Shown here: positions 31,756 to 42,602 of the stretch, piece by piece
Position numbering within the stretch: the first letter of the stretch is position 1
Layout: the number at the start of each line of letters is the position of its first letter
From: Orientallactaga sibirica
Taxonomy: Eukaryota; Chordata; Mammalia; Rodentia; Dipodidae
Assembly: GCA_036365145.1 (NCBI GenBank)
Contig: JAEOAD010000045.1
Span: 18,455,501 to 18,519,500, forward strand
Length of the DNA stretch: 64,000 bases
Reading direction: 5' to 3'
Translations under genes and position numbers: made by a program
The notes under the pieces: model-generated
What the model was told of the DNA's origin: nothing
What the model saw: only the letters and a program-made list of their open reading frames with translations
Databases searched by the model: none

Positions 31756-33660
31756 ATGGGCTCCCAAGCTTCTTGCTCGTTTTCCTTCTAACTCTCACTG
31801 GTGAAGGGGTACGAGGTGTTCCCAGGCACAAGGAGAACGGTACACTTTTTCTTGATGGGTTACACGTGCCAAGACAATGACCCACTACTCTCATTTCAGA
31901 TTAAAGTCAATGAAAGTTCAAAAGAATAGAAACACGCAGCTTGTAAACAGGGGAGCCAAGGTTCCTGGCATGCCTAGCCCACCAGGCTGCAGACGGACTA
32001 TAGATAGACGGCCGATTGTCAAGGACTTGGAGTACTGAAGTACACTTAGAACCACACGTGGTTGACAGTAGCCAATGTCACTTTGATGGTCAGAAGGTGA
32101 TGACTTCCAAGCTGGGTGGGGCGCCTTCTCAGAGTCCACTCTCCTGGCCTGTGGGGCATCTTGTCAAGTCCATTCTCTGGGCAGTGTGGGGCACCATCAA
32201 GCTCTGGGAGCTGCACCTCAAAGGCTGCTTTATGGAAGAGAGCTCTTGTCTTGACAGCATTGCTCTTGTATTGAAGCGAGGAGGCAGGTGCTTTGATGTG
32301 GGGTAACCCCCGCTTCCCACCGTATGTAATCTCTGTCAGTGGGAATCTTCAAAATCAGCCTCCCCCATGGCTAGGGTCTTTGCCTGGAGGGAAGACATGA
32401 TGACCCTGCCTCACCCCCTTTAAGTTATAAGCAGTTAGCCTTTTCTGCTTCCTGCTCCTTCAAACCACTGGCCATCATCTGACACACCATGTGTCCCATC
32501 TGATGTTCCCTCTTTCCCAGCTCCCACCCCTGGCAGACTGTCAGCTGTGCCCGGATGCGGACTTTGCCCACCTAGTTCTGTTATTTCAGGACACTCTCAG
32601 TGCAGTGACAGTAGGTGTGTCCCCGCAAAGGACATTTTCTAGACCTCCATCATTGACACCCCAACCTCACAGTTAGGATCCTCACTTGTGTTAACTTAAT
32701 ATTTTTCTTCCCATCCGCCACCTTTAAAAAAAAAAAAAACTTAGACAAAATGAAAAAGGAAACTTTTTTATCACTGCTGTAAGTGGAAAGCCAATATCGC
32801 AAGCCATAAATAGAAGACAACTGTTAAAACAAATGCCACAAAAACAAAACAATGTAATGAAACTTGAGCGAGCGCCTGGTGCCTGCATTAGGCACGGAAG
32901 CTGAGGCTGAGGCCAGCTCCCTTTTGGCCAGATGAGGGGTGGGGTGGGGTTGATGAGTGTTATCAATGCTTTAAAAAGAGCTATAGATCCAAAGCTAGAC
33001 GGTCCTCAGTGGGAGAGGTTGGAGGGACTCGAACTGGAGTAACTTTCTCACCCTGTGATTCTATTCCAGGCACCTCCTAAAGTGACTTCTCCCCTTGCCA
33101 CACACACGGTGGTCCTCCTTCACACTGCGCTTTGGGGAGCCTGGAAGACTCAGGAGCACTCTACGTGGAGGGACAAGGCAGATCATCCCACATATGATGA
33201 GCTTTCTGGAAACATGTGTGGGCTTGAATACACTTGGTGGTTAATTGAACTCCAAGTAGCCAACATTTCTCCCTGGCCAGAGAAACTCTAACCCCAAAGC
33301 CACTGACTCCCTCAGCTTTGGCATGTTTTCCCAGCAGCAGGTAAGTGGCTGGATGTTCCCACATCCCGTGGTCTTTGAAAGAATTGTGTCTTCCTGATTT
33401 CTGACTCTCCCTCTTATGCCAAATTTGTGAGGTCCTGTGTGTGTACATTTCTGGGCAGTTGGCCAAGAACTTAATGAAGTCTCAAAGGGATCTATGGCCT
33501 AAGAGGGGTTTGCTGAGAGGGGCAACAACTTGCTCAAGGTTGAACAAATTGCTGCTGGCAGAACCCAGAGAACAGCCCGGGCCCTCAACTCCCCCACCCC
33601 AGGGCACAGGGCTGGAACACCTGCCCGGATTCTCTTCTAGTGGAATGTGCTTCACATGCC
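31756..33660. other. Unique upstream sequence
   Basis: No gene. An A run lies at about 32727-32739. A candidate conserved block lies at about 32740-32905. Confidence 0.4.
32740..32905. promoter_or_regulatory. Candidate conserved non-coding element
   Basis: This unique AT-rich block (CAATATCGCAAGCCATAAATAG, AACAATGTAATGAAACTTG) passes into a CpG-containing palindrome-like segment (GCCTGGTGCCTGCATTAGGCAC). It has no similarity to any repeat family in the window. Function is inferred only. Confidence 0.3.
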
Positions 33661-33663
33661 TTA

Positions 33664-33813
33664 TCCTGTGTGAAAGAGAGCCTCCTGCCACTACAAGCAA
33701 ACTCCAGAGGCATGCTCCACTTTGTGCGCCTGGCGCTACGTGGATACTGGGGAATTGAACTTGTTAGACTTTACATGCTAGCACCTTTCACCACCGAACC
33801 ATCTCTCCAGCCC
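33664..33813 (-). mobile_element. Dip SINE, diverged and tail-truncated
   Basis: GCCACTACAAGCAAACTCCAG to ATCTCTCCAGCCC, without the A-rich tail. Confidence 0.75.
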
Positions 33814-33885
33814 TCCATCATCCCTAATTGCCACCTGGTGATGTGAGCTCAGGTGGCACTTCTCCAACCTGCCCATCTGTGTCAG

Positions 33886-34086
<201 letters not shown>

Positions 34087-34322
34087 AAGAGAGATAGAGA
34101 GTCACACAGAGAGATAGAGAGAGACACACACAGAGAGAATTGGCATGCCATGGCCTTCAGCCACTGAAATTGAACTCTAGACATTTTGCCACACAGTGGG
34201 CATGTACGACCTTGTGCTTGCCTCACCTTTGTGCATCTGGCTAACGTGGGATCTGGAGAGTCAAACATGTGTCCTTAGGCTTTGCAGGCAAGAAACTTAA
34301 CTGCTAAGCCACCTCTCCAGCC
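34087..34322 (-). mobile_element. Dip SINE, variant with GACCTTGTGCTTGCCTCACC insert
   Basis: Head ends at CTCTCCAGCCC. The body has the longer subfamily segment between the CATGT and CATCTGGC words. Confidence 0.85.
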
Positions 34323-34323
34323 C

Positions 34324-34515
34324 TCAGTCACTTTCTTATTGCTTGGACAAAATACCTGACCAGAAGCAGTCTTCAAGCAATGCTCCACCTTTTAAACATC
34401 TCATGACCCTCCTACATAGTGCCACCAACTGGGGATTAAATCTTTCTCAACACGTGGAACATCTTACTTCTTTACCTCCACAAGAGACAATAAGCTCCAA
34501 AGGGGAGTCAATTTT
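34324..34515 (-). mobile_element. MaLR-type LTR fragment
   Basis: AATACCTGACCAGAAGCAGTC at the left and CAACTGGGGATTAAATC further on follow the LTR family layout, with an internal deletion. Confidence 0.5.
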
Positions 34516-34516
34516 T

Positions 34517-34732
34517 GTAAAAAAATAAATTTTATTTATTTATTTGCAAGGAGAGAGAGAGAGAAAAGAGAGACAGTGAGAGAATGGGCACATCAGGGCC
34601 TCTAGCCACTGCAAATGAACTCCAGACACATGTACACCTTGTGCATCTGGCTTACATAGGTCCTGGGGAATCAAACCTGGGTCCTTTGCTTTGCAGGCAA
34701 ATGCCTTAACCACTAAACCATCTCTCCAGCCC
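34517..34732 (-). mobile_element. Dip SINE
   Basis: Head ends at CTCTCCAGCCC at 34732, tail at 34520-34548. The ERV LTR begins five bases further on. Confidence 0.85.
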
Positions 34733-34737
34733 TGGAG

Positions 34738-35413
34738 TGTGGGTCCTCGCTGTTCCCCAGGGTCTCTGGCCACCGATGTCCAGGCACAGGAGAAGTTGGG
34801 GGGAAGAAGCAGGGTCCTGGAGCGTGTGAGTGCAACGGGCAATGAACACCCGGGAGACCATCTGATGGACAGCACTCATTTATTCAAAAGGGGAGTGGGT
34901 TTATAAACACTTGAGAAAGGTTGAGAAGGCACATACAGACTATATGGTGATTGGATACATAGTTTATGGTTGCTATCTAATTGGTTGGAAGGCAGAAGTG
35001 TAAGGGAGATAGTGGCGGGAAAAGCTACGTGACTTCAGAGTTGTGAAGGAGGAGCTGTGAGAGAGATAATAGAAGAGGCAGGAAAAGCTACGTGACTTCA
35101 GCCACATAAGGGTCTTTTGGGCAGCTAGCCACAAGGTCAGGAACTGTGGGGAGGTGGGCAAAGGCTGACTTATGGGATGGTCAGATGCTTCTGGGATCAA
35201 AAGCGGGGAGGGCCTCACCAGTTCTGCCCACTCTGGGCGATGACAGGGCATACTACAACCTTGCCCAAGGGCAGGGAAGGCCAGTCACCGTCGCCAGGGT
35301 GGGTTCTCGATGATAAGGCCTGCTGCAACCCCACAGTCCAAGGTCCCTGGCCATGTCCCACAGTTCAGGCCAGCTTCCTCACAGTCTCAGCTCGTTTTTA
35401 GCAAAGCCCAACA
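34738..35413 (-). mobile_element. Solo ERV LTR, second copy (676 bp)
   Basis: It is closely similar end to end to 25860-26480, including TTTATAAA (34900-34907) and the complement of AATAAA (34879-34884). It has about 55 more bases: the word GCTACGTGACTTCA occurs twice (35024-35037 and 35087-35100, period 63) where the other copy has one. Flanks CTGGAG and CCAGAG differ by two transitions, so the 6-bp duplication is only partly preserved. Confidence 0.8.
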
Positions 35414-35422
35414 CCAGAGTCC

Positions 35423-35677
35423 TTTTTTTTTTAATTATTATTTGAGAGAGACACAGAGAGAGCTAGAGAGGTAGAGATAGAGAGAAAATGGGCCCACCAG
35501 TGGCCTCTCAGCCACTATGAACAAACTCCAGATGAGTGCGCCCCCTTGTGGGCAAGTGCAGCATTGCGCCCTTGCGTCACTTTTTGCGTCTGGCTAAATG
35601 TGGGACCTGGAGATTGGAACTGGTGTTCTTAGGCTTGGCAGGTAGGTGCCTTAACCGCCAAGCCATCTCTTCAGCCC
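35423..35677 (-). mobile_element. Dip SINE, long variant
   Basis: It carries the long-variant body (GGGCAAGTGCAGCATTGCGCC) but only one B-box segment. CCAGAGT brackets it at 35414 and 35678. Confidence 0.8.
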
Positions 35678-35678
35678 C

Positions 35679-35681
<3 letters not shown>

Positions 35682-35723
<42 letters not shown>
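35682..35723. repeat. Poly(T) run, 42 bases
   Basis: An uninterrupted T homopolymer, probably the A tail of a minus-strand insertion whose body has been lost. It is prone to length error in assembly. Confidence 0.9.
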
Positions 35724-35724
<1 letters not shown>

Positions 35725-37020
35725 TGCTGTGCCTATCAAGATGTCCACCTCAGGAACAATGGCACCTGGCTTGGCTTCCAGCCAGCGTGGCCACCTCAGC
35801 AACTGCCAGGGCCATTTTCCTGCTGTGCAACCAGCAATCCTTACTGTACAGGTTGTTTGAGGGCTCCCTATTTGTGCCCTTGGTTTTCATGGATCACCAG
35901 GTCCTTAGAGGTCATCTGCCAGCACACCCAGGAATCCCACTTCTCCCCAACTTGGGGACAATGTCTCCATGGTACTCAGAAGAGGTGGGAGAGTCATCAA
36001 GGAACAATGTGGCTTGGTAATGAACTGATCTCTGAGGAGTAAGTTGCAGGCCAGCCTGCATCCCAGGCAGCTGCAGGAATCCCCATTCTGTAGAAGTGAG
36101 GACTTGGCAGCGTGGTACTGGCGAGGCTGGATCTGAACCGGGTCTATCTAAAACCAAAGATGGTACTTCCTGCCTATGTCTTTCCACCCCAAACCCATGG
36201 CAAAGTTGGTGGATATTTAATTGAGGCACTTGAGATAACGTGGCTAACCTGATCATTGTTTAATTTCCATTTGTTCCTTGCAAGCTTGTCAAGGAGGTGC
36301 CAGGGGCCATGGCCTGATGGGGACAGCTTGGCTGGGCCTTCTTGCTAACCCCACTCTGCAGCCTTCAATGCAAAGTTCACTGAGCCAATGCCCTTGGGAG
36401 GACCCAACCACCCTTGGGCCCCAGCATGGGGAGATGTAGGGGGCTTCCCATTCCTGTGCTCAAAGCCACTGGTATTGCACGTTGCTCTACATGACTCAAA
36501 AAGCCATAAAGCAGCTGAGGAAAAATGACCGCGGGCAAGGAAGCGAGCCACGGAGGAAATTAACTTGCACCCAGGGAGCTTGGCGGCTTTCTGCTGACAG
36601 AGAGGCCTCTACCCTATGAAACCAAATGCTTAAACTCCGTTCTTACAGTAACTACAGTGCCTTCCACACTTCTGCCCTTGGCCAGCCCAGGCTAGCCCCT
36701 CACAAGGCCTCCAGAGGGATCCATGGGCTGGAGCTAGGACTTTTAGGGTACAAGGAATGGGAGGGAGGTTCGGTGTTAGATCCACAATTCCCTTGATAAG
36801 AGAAGACTGGCCAGAGCCAGAAGATAATTACGGACCTATGGGAACTTGAGTGTACCAGTTTCCTCATTTGACTGATGAGGAATCTTGGGGCCCAGAGAAG
36901 GTTGGTGACTAAGCAAAGGTCACCCAGCCAGCTAAAGGCCCGGCAAGATTAAAAGCAGCTCCCCTCCTGGTGGGTAGCAAGAACCATTTCTGTCAAGTCA
37001 TGTCCTAGCTGAAAACCTTT
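35724..37020. other. Unique upstream sequence with MIR
   Basis: No gene. A MIR core lies at about 36855-36975 (CCTCATTTGACTGATGAGG, AGCAAAGGTCACCCAGCCAGC). The block 36220-36600 is the least repeat-like and is treated as a conserved-element candidate. Confidence 0.45.
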
Positions 37021-37030
37021 TTGAATTCTA

Positions 37031-37239
37031 TTTTGAGAGAGAGAGGGAGAGAGAATTGGTGCGCCAGGGCCTCAGCCACTGCAATCAAACTCCAGATGCT
37101 TGCACCACCTAGTGGGCATGTGCGACCTTGCACTTGCCTCACCTTTGTGTGTCTGGCTTATATGGGATCTGGAGAGTCAAACATGGGTCCTTAGGCTTTG
37201 CAGGCAAGTGCCTTAACCTCTAAGCCATCTCTCCAGCCC
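37031..37239 (-). mobile_element. Dip SINE
   Basis: First member of a stack in the target word GAAAACNTTTTT. It belongs to the variant with GCGACCTTGCACTTGCCTCAC. Confidence 0.85.
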
Positions 37240-37246
37240 TTGAAAA

Positions 37247-37401
37247 CTTTTTTTTTTTGGTTTTTCGAGGTAGGATCTCACTCTAGCTCAGGCTGACCTG
37301 GAATTCACTATGTAGACTCAGGGTGACCTTGAACTCATGGTGATCCTCCTACCTCTGCCTCCCAAATTCTGGGATTAAAGGCGTGCGCCACCACACCCAG
37401 C
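37247..37401 (-). mobile_element. B1 SINE
   Basis: Head GCTGGGTGTGGTGGCGCACG at 37401 (minus), T tract on plus at 37249. Confidence 0.9.
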
Positions 37402-37409
37402 TCAAAAAC

Positions 37410-37626
37410 ATTTTTTAAAAAATATTTTATTTATTTGTGTGCAAGTAGAGATATACACAGAGAGGCAGATAGAGAAATAATGGGCATGCCAGGGCCTCTA
37501 GCCACTACAAACTCCAGGTTCATGTGCCACTATGTGCATCTGGCTTATATGGATACTGAGAATCAAAGCCAGGTCATTAGGCTTTGCAGGGAAGAGCCTT
37601 AACCACTGAGCAATCTCTCCAGCCCT
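37410..37626 (-). mobile_element. Dip SINE
   Basis: Tail AAATATTTTATTTATTTG (plus), head at 37626. Confidence 0.85.
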
Positions 37627-37636
37627 GAAAACATTT

Positions 37637-37888
37637 TTTCTTTTTGTTTTTAAAAATATTTTATTTTTGTTTATTTATTTGACAGAGAAAGAGGGTGAGA
37701 GAGAGAGAAAGAGAGAGAGTGAGAGAGAGAGAGAAAATGGGCCCGCCAGGGCCTCCAACCACTACAAATGAACTCCAGATGTATGCGCCCCCTTGTACAT
37801 CTGGCTAATGTGGGTCCTGGGGACTTGAACCTGGGTCCTTTGGCTTTGCAGGCAAATGCCTTAACCGCTAAGCTATCCCTCCAGCCCT
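37637..37888 (-). mobile_element. Dip SINE
   Basis: Head ATCCCTCCAGCCC (plus) at 37888. It has a GA-rich tract of about 60 bp next to the tail. Confidence 0.85.
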
Positions 37889-38177
37889 CTTTTTAAAAAA
37901 AATTTATTATTATTATTATTTTTTGGAGAGAGACACAGAGAGAGACAGAGAGAGAGAGGGAGAGGAAGACAGAGATGGGTGTGCCAGCAGTGTCTCAGCT
38001 GCTGGGAACGAAATCCAGATGTGTGCGCCCCCTTGTGGTCAAGTGCAGCATTGCGCCCTTGCGTCACTTTGCATCTGGCTAAACCTGGGACCTGGAGATT
38101 GGAACCGCTGGAGACTGGAACCAGTGTTCTTAGGCTTAGGAGGCAGGACCCTTAACCCCTAAGCCATCTCTCCAGCC
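37889..38177 (-). mobile_element. Dip SINE, long variant with duplicated B box
   Basis: The complement of the B-box word occurs twice (38092-38104 and 38108-38120, period 16), the same structure as at 13.46 and 63.93 kb. Confidence 0.85.
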
Positions 38178-38180
38178 CCC

Positions 38181-38330
38181 CTTTTTTTTTTTTTTTTGAG
38201 GAGTCTCACTATAGCCCAGGCTGACCTGGAATTCACGATGTACTTTCAGGGTGGCTTCAAAGTCATGGCGATCCTCCTACCTCTGCCTCCCAAGTGCTGG
38301 GATTAAAGGTGTGTGCCACCACACCCAGCT
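38181..38330 (-). mobile_element. B1 SINE
   Basis: Head at 38330, last of the stack. TTGAAAACATTTTTAT resumes directly after it. Confidence 0.9.
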
Positions 38331-38345
38331 TTGAAAACATTTTTA

Positions 38346-39255
38346 TAGGCTAGGCTGTGTATAAGCTGGGCCTGAGTGAAAAGACAAGAGGTAGAGAAAG
38401 CCCTGCCTGGCCACTATTAAAATGTGCAGTTCTCAGTGCCATATGGTGCCTTCACCTTGTCTCCAGAGCAAGGCTGGCCTCATTGTGGGCCCTCTTGGCA
38501 ACACCAATTCTTAGGAGCTAGTTTTGGGAAGTTTGGAGAAGGCCCGAGTTCTCTCTAGAAGGAGAGTCTTTCTTACACTCAGCCATAGGAGGGTGCCACC
38601 CAGCCAGCAGCCTGCAGAATGGAGGGCCTGCCTGTTGGAAGGGGAGTTGGGCTTTAGCCTGGAGAGGCCTCTGGGTGAGGGTCCCCTGCAGTAGGCAGAA
38701 TAGGGGTGGGACTTGTGTGGTCACCTCTATTCTGCTGAGGAAGACTTCTGCTGTCCCATCCTGTTCCCAAACCTGCTCAAGGCAAGCTAGTGCCTCCCCC
38801 AGCCTGCCTTCCTCTCCAGCTTGGCTTGGCACACTGCCGTTCGTACTTCAAACACCCACTCTCCTCACGTGCATCTCCTCTCTGTGCAGGCATGTGTGGG
38901 ACCACCTCTCCCCCTTGCTCAGTCCTTGAGCCTCTGAAGGGGTTGTGGGTCACCGGGGGAGGTGGGGAGGAGCCTGGGTGGTCGCATACTCCAGGCCTGG
39001 CTTGTGTGAATCCCATCACCCTGATTACCAGTAGTATTTTAAATGCAACCCAGACTTCAATCAAAATGAAGAGAGTCCTATCTTCCTGCTGGAACTGCTA
39101 AGCTAGAGATGCAAGCCAGATGCTGGAAAGAATTTGGGGATGATGTCAAAGCATACCCTGAAGTGGCCCCTCATAGATTCTTGATGACTGGGTAGCACCT
39201 GGGTCTAACCAACCATACCTGAAGTCATTTTGGCCAGGAAATGATGATAATATAT
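38346..39255. other. Unique upstream sequence
   Basis: No gene or confident transposon. Overlapping frames of 80-105 codons on both strands show no domain. Confidence 0.4.
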
Positions 39256-39462
39256 ATACTTTTAAATTTTTATTTATTTGTAAGCAGAGACCGGGGGGGG
39301 GTGTACAGAATAGGTGCACCAGGGCTTCTTGCCACTGTAAATGAACTCCAGATGCATAACCACTTTCTGCATATGGCTTTCCGTTGTTACTAAGGAATTG
39401 AACCCATGCCAGAAGGCTTTGCAATCCAAGTGCCTTTAATTGCTGTACCATCTCCCTAGCCC
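39256..39462 (-). mobile_element. Dip SINE, diverged
   Basis: ACCAGGGCTTCTTGCCACTG body and head at CTCCCTAGCCC. A run of nine G (39293-39301) sits in the purine tract. Confidence 0.75.
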
Positions 39463-39520
39463 AATAATAATAATATAATAATAATAATAATAATAATAAT
39501 TAATAATAATAATTATTGTG
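39463..39520. repeat. (AAT)n-rich tract
   Basis: AATAATAAT units with a few interruptions. Confidence 0.85.
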
Positions 39521-39607
39521 ATAATGGTTACTATTTTTACTATTACTGCTATTTTTCACCCAGTCTGACTTCACTTTCTGTCAGTTGCAACTAATAAACA
39601 AGACTTC

Positions 39608-39814
39608 TTTTTTAAAAAATTATTTTAAAAAATTTATTTGAGAGAGAGAAAGAGTGAGAGAGAATGGGTACACCAGGGCCTTCAGCCACTGCAAACAAAC
39701 TCCAGATGCATGTGTCACCTTGTGCATCTGTCTTTATGTGGGTCCTGGGGAATCAAACTGAGGTCCTTTGTCTTTGCAGACAAGTGCCCTAACCACTAAG
39801 CCATCTCTCCAGAG
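39608..39814 (-). mobile_element. Dip SINE
   Basis: Target duplication AACAAGACTTCTT / AACAAGATTTCTT flanks it. Confidence 0.85.
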
Positions 39815-39970
39815 ATTTCTAACAAGATTTCTTGTTAGAGGTCCAGTTAGTAGTGTAATGGTCTCTGTCTAGTTCCTTCCTAATAAGAAGCCTCAGAAAT
39901 TGCTGGGCCTGAGCCTCTGGGGTTATTTTATTCTCTCTATAAAGAGAAGAGCTGGGCCTTCTTGCTGATT

Positions 39971-40116
39971 TTTTTTTTTTTTTTTTTTTAGGTAGAGTCT
40001 TGCCCTAGCCCAGGCTGACCTAGAAGTAGTCTCAAGCTTGTCTCAAACTCACAGCAATCCTCCTACTTCAGCCTCCCAGGTGCTGGGATTAAAGATGTGT
40101 GCCACAACACCTGGCT
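39971..40116 (-). mobile_element. B1 SINE, diverged
   Basis: Target duplication CTTCTTGCTGATTTT on both sides. The central segment has a short deletion. Confidence 0.85.
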
Positions 40117-40564
40117 CTTCTTGCTGATTTTGAGTACTCTAATGTCTGTCACACTGGGGACAGTGGCATTGAGCAGGTGGGTCCAGACCTCTGAAGACCC
40201 AGGTCATGACTTCATCTTGCCCTGGCTCTCAAGAATGAAGCCAGTTTACCCAGGTCCCTGGTTTTCCATTCCCAGTGGTCACTGCAGTTTGCACATAAAT
40301 TCTTATCTTAGAAGGCTCATGGAACTGAGATGAGGCAAAACCGTGGATGTATATTGGCCCCCATTCTCCTGGCTAGCCCCCGGCAGAGACCCTGCCTTCT
40401 TACTGGGTAGCTCTCAAGGGGTACTGACATATGTGTCTTCTCTGACATATGACATAGGGTGAGAATCTAACCCTTCTTCCCTCAGGGGTTGCTGGGCCTG
40501 AGAATGTACACCTGGAGTTGCCAGGATCCACCGTTGAAAAATGGCTGTCAAAGTCCCTGGTTCC

Positions 40565-40712
40565 AAGGCTAGAGAGATGGCTCAATGGTTAGAGGCACTG
40601 GTTTGCAAAGCCTGATGCCTGGGTTCAATTCACCAGTAACCATGTAAAGTCAGATATACAAAGATATTTTTCTCTCTCTTTCTCTCTCATGCTCTCAAAT
40701 AAAAAATACTTT
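40565..40712 (+). mobile_element. Dip SINE with internal deletion
   Basis: Head AGGCTAGAGAGATGGCTCAA passes from the tRNA part directly to the CT-rich tail. The CTGGAGTTCG segment is missing. Confidence 0.75.
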
Positions 40713-40739
40713 TTTGAGGCAATCCCAACAGCCTGCCCC

Positions 40740-40977
40740 CTTTTTTATTAAGAGAGGGAGTAAGAGAAAGAGGGAGAGAGAGAGAGAGAGGATTGGCACG
40801 TTAGGGTCTCCAACCACTGTAATCCAACTCCAGATGCATGTGCACCTTGTGTGCAGGTGTGACCTTGTGCCCTTGGGTCACCTTGTGTGCCTGGCTTATG
40901 TGGGACCCAGAGAGTCAAACATGGGTCATCAGGCTTCACAGGCAAGCACCTTAAGTGCTAAACCATCTCTCCTGCCC
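40740..40977 (-). mobile_element. Dip SINE, GACCTTGTG variant
   Basis: Contains the GTGCAGGTGTGACCTTGTGCC insert seen in the copies at 34.1 and 37.0 kb. Confidence 0.8.
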
Positions 40978-41120
40978 AATAAAAATATTTTTTAAAAGCC
41001 CCAGGTTCCATTGTTTTCTTGAGCCAGCCCGAGTTGTGTTTCTGATTCTTACTGCCCAGAAAGTACTGAGTAATGTAGAAATATATTCTGAATTAATTGC
41101 TTTAAGAAAATAATGATGAA

Positions 41121-41226
41121 GGGACAGGTGTGGTCGCCCACATCTGCAATTTCAGACAGGAGGATCAAGAGTTCAAGGCCAGCCTGGGCTACATAGCAAG
41201 ACCCTATCTCAAAAAAAAAAAAAAAA
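41121..41226 (+). mobile_element. B1-like SINE, short
   Basis: GGACAGGTGTGGTCGCCCAC head, AAGACCCTATCTCAAAA end, with a central deletion. Confidence 0.7.
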
Positions 41227-41238
41227 ATCACATTTTAT

Positions 41239-41395
41239 TTTATTTTTTATTTGGATTTCCGAGGTAGGGTCTCGCTCTAGCTCAGGCTGACCTGGAATTC
41301 ACTATGTAGTCTCAGGGTGGTCTCCAACTCATGGAAATCCTCCTAGTTCTGCCTCCCAAGTGCTGGGATTCAAGGAATGTGCCAACATGCCCAGC
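41239..41395 (-). mobile_element. B1 SINE
   Basis: It lies tail to tail with the preceding copy. The junction word AAAAAATCACATTTTAT is repeated on its far side (about 41403-41422). Confidence 0.9.
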
Positions 41396-41539
41396 AAAAA
41401 AAAAAAAAAAAATCACATTTTATAAGACCCCAAAGTCACATATGAGTGTTATACAAGATAAACAAAACAGGACTGAGCAAGCCTCTCTGTGAGTAGACTG
41501 CATATCTGGAGTAAGCAGAGCCATGTTTTCTTTTCTTTT

Positions 41540-41884
41540 TCTTTTTTTCAAGGTAGGGTCTTTCTCTAGCACAAGCTGACCTGGAATTATTCTCAGGTTG
41601 GCCTCAAACTTACAGAAATCAGCCGGGCGTGGTGGCGCATGCCTTTAATCCCAGCACTCGGGAGGCAGAGGTAGGAGGATCGCCGTGAGTTTGAGGTCAC
41701 CCTGAGACTACATAGTTAATTCCAGGTCAGCCTGGACCAGAGTGAGACCCTACCTCGCAAAACAAAACAAAACAAAACAAAACAAAACAAAACAAAACAA
41801 AACAAAACAAAAAACCTTGCAGAAATCCTCCTACTTTAGCCTCCTGAGTGCTGGGATTAAAGGCAGGTGCCACCACATCTGGCT
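41540..41884 (-). mobile_element. B1 SINE split by an inverted B1
   Basis: Left part 41540-41620 ends ACTTACAGAAATC. The right part restarts TTGCAGAAATCCTCC at about 41816 and ends at the B1 head near 41884. Confidence 0.8.
41621..41812 (+). mobile_element. B1 SINE nested in an opposite-strand B1
   Basis: Near-consensus GCCGGGCGTGGTGGCGCATG head. The tail has expanded into (AAAAC)n at 41757-41812. CAGAAATC is the duplicated target. Confidence 0.9.
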
Positions 41885-41887
41885 TCT

Positions 41888-42086
41888 TTTCTTTTTCTTT
41901 TATTTATTTATTTGCAAGATCTGGGGGAGAGAAAAGGAGGGATGGGTGTGCCAGGGCCTCTTACTACTACAAATGAACTCCAGATACATGCATCCCTTTG
42001 TACATCTGGTTTACATGGATACTTGGGAACTGAACGCAAGCTGGCAGGCTTTGCAAGAAAGTGCCTTTAACCTCTAGACCCCAGAA
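41888..42086 (-). mobile_element. Dip SINE, diverged
   Basis: TTTATTTATTTATTTGCAAG tail; the head is eroded (CTCTAGACCCC). Confidence 0.75.
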
Positions 42087-42301
42087 CCATGCTTTTTATC
42101 TGGTTCCTTTGGTATACGCCACTGTAACTCTCAAGTGTCACATTCTGCTCTGCTCTGCTTGGAAGAATGACTTAGACTTCTTCTCCCTTCTTTGCCACAG
42201 GGGAAGCCAGAAGGACTGACCACCCCATGGCCATGTCCAGGGTGAGGAAGAATGGGAGGCCAGGCAGAGCAGGGGCCATGACTCAGAGTCCCCACACCCA
42301 T

Positions 42302-42602
42302 TGTTGCAGTTACCATCTCATTGTGGAGACAAAACACATGGCCAGAAGCAGCAGATGAGAGGAAAGGGCTTATTTTAGCTTACAGTCTCAAGTTACGCTT
42401 TATCATGGCAGGGAAAGCATGACAAACAAAGGGTGGGTAAGCGTGAACAAGCTCTGAATACCCGGTGGCTGGACTAATAGAGCTCCAAGTCCTCCCCAAA
42501 TGACACTCCTCCCCCAGCAAGGCTCCACCAGCTGGGAACTGAATATGAGGCTCAACTGCAAACCCAGGAGGCTGTGGGGACACTAACATTCAAACCACCA
42601 CA
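42302..42602 (-). mobile_element. MaLR-type solo LTR, 301 bp
   Basis: Bounded on plus by TGTTGCAG and ACCACCACA, with perfect 5-bp duplications CCCAT (42297-42301, 42603-42607). Confidence 0.85.

Noticed and set aside
37022..38346. CRISPR-like array of repeated units
   Set aside because: The units are 150-290-bp SINEs of two families, not short direct repeats with uniform spacers.
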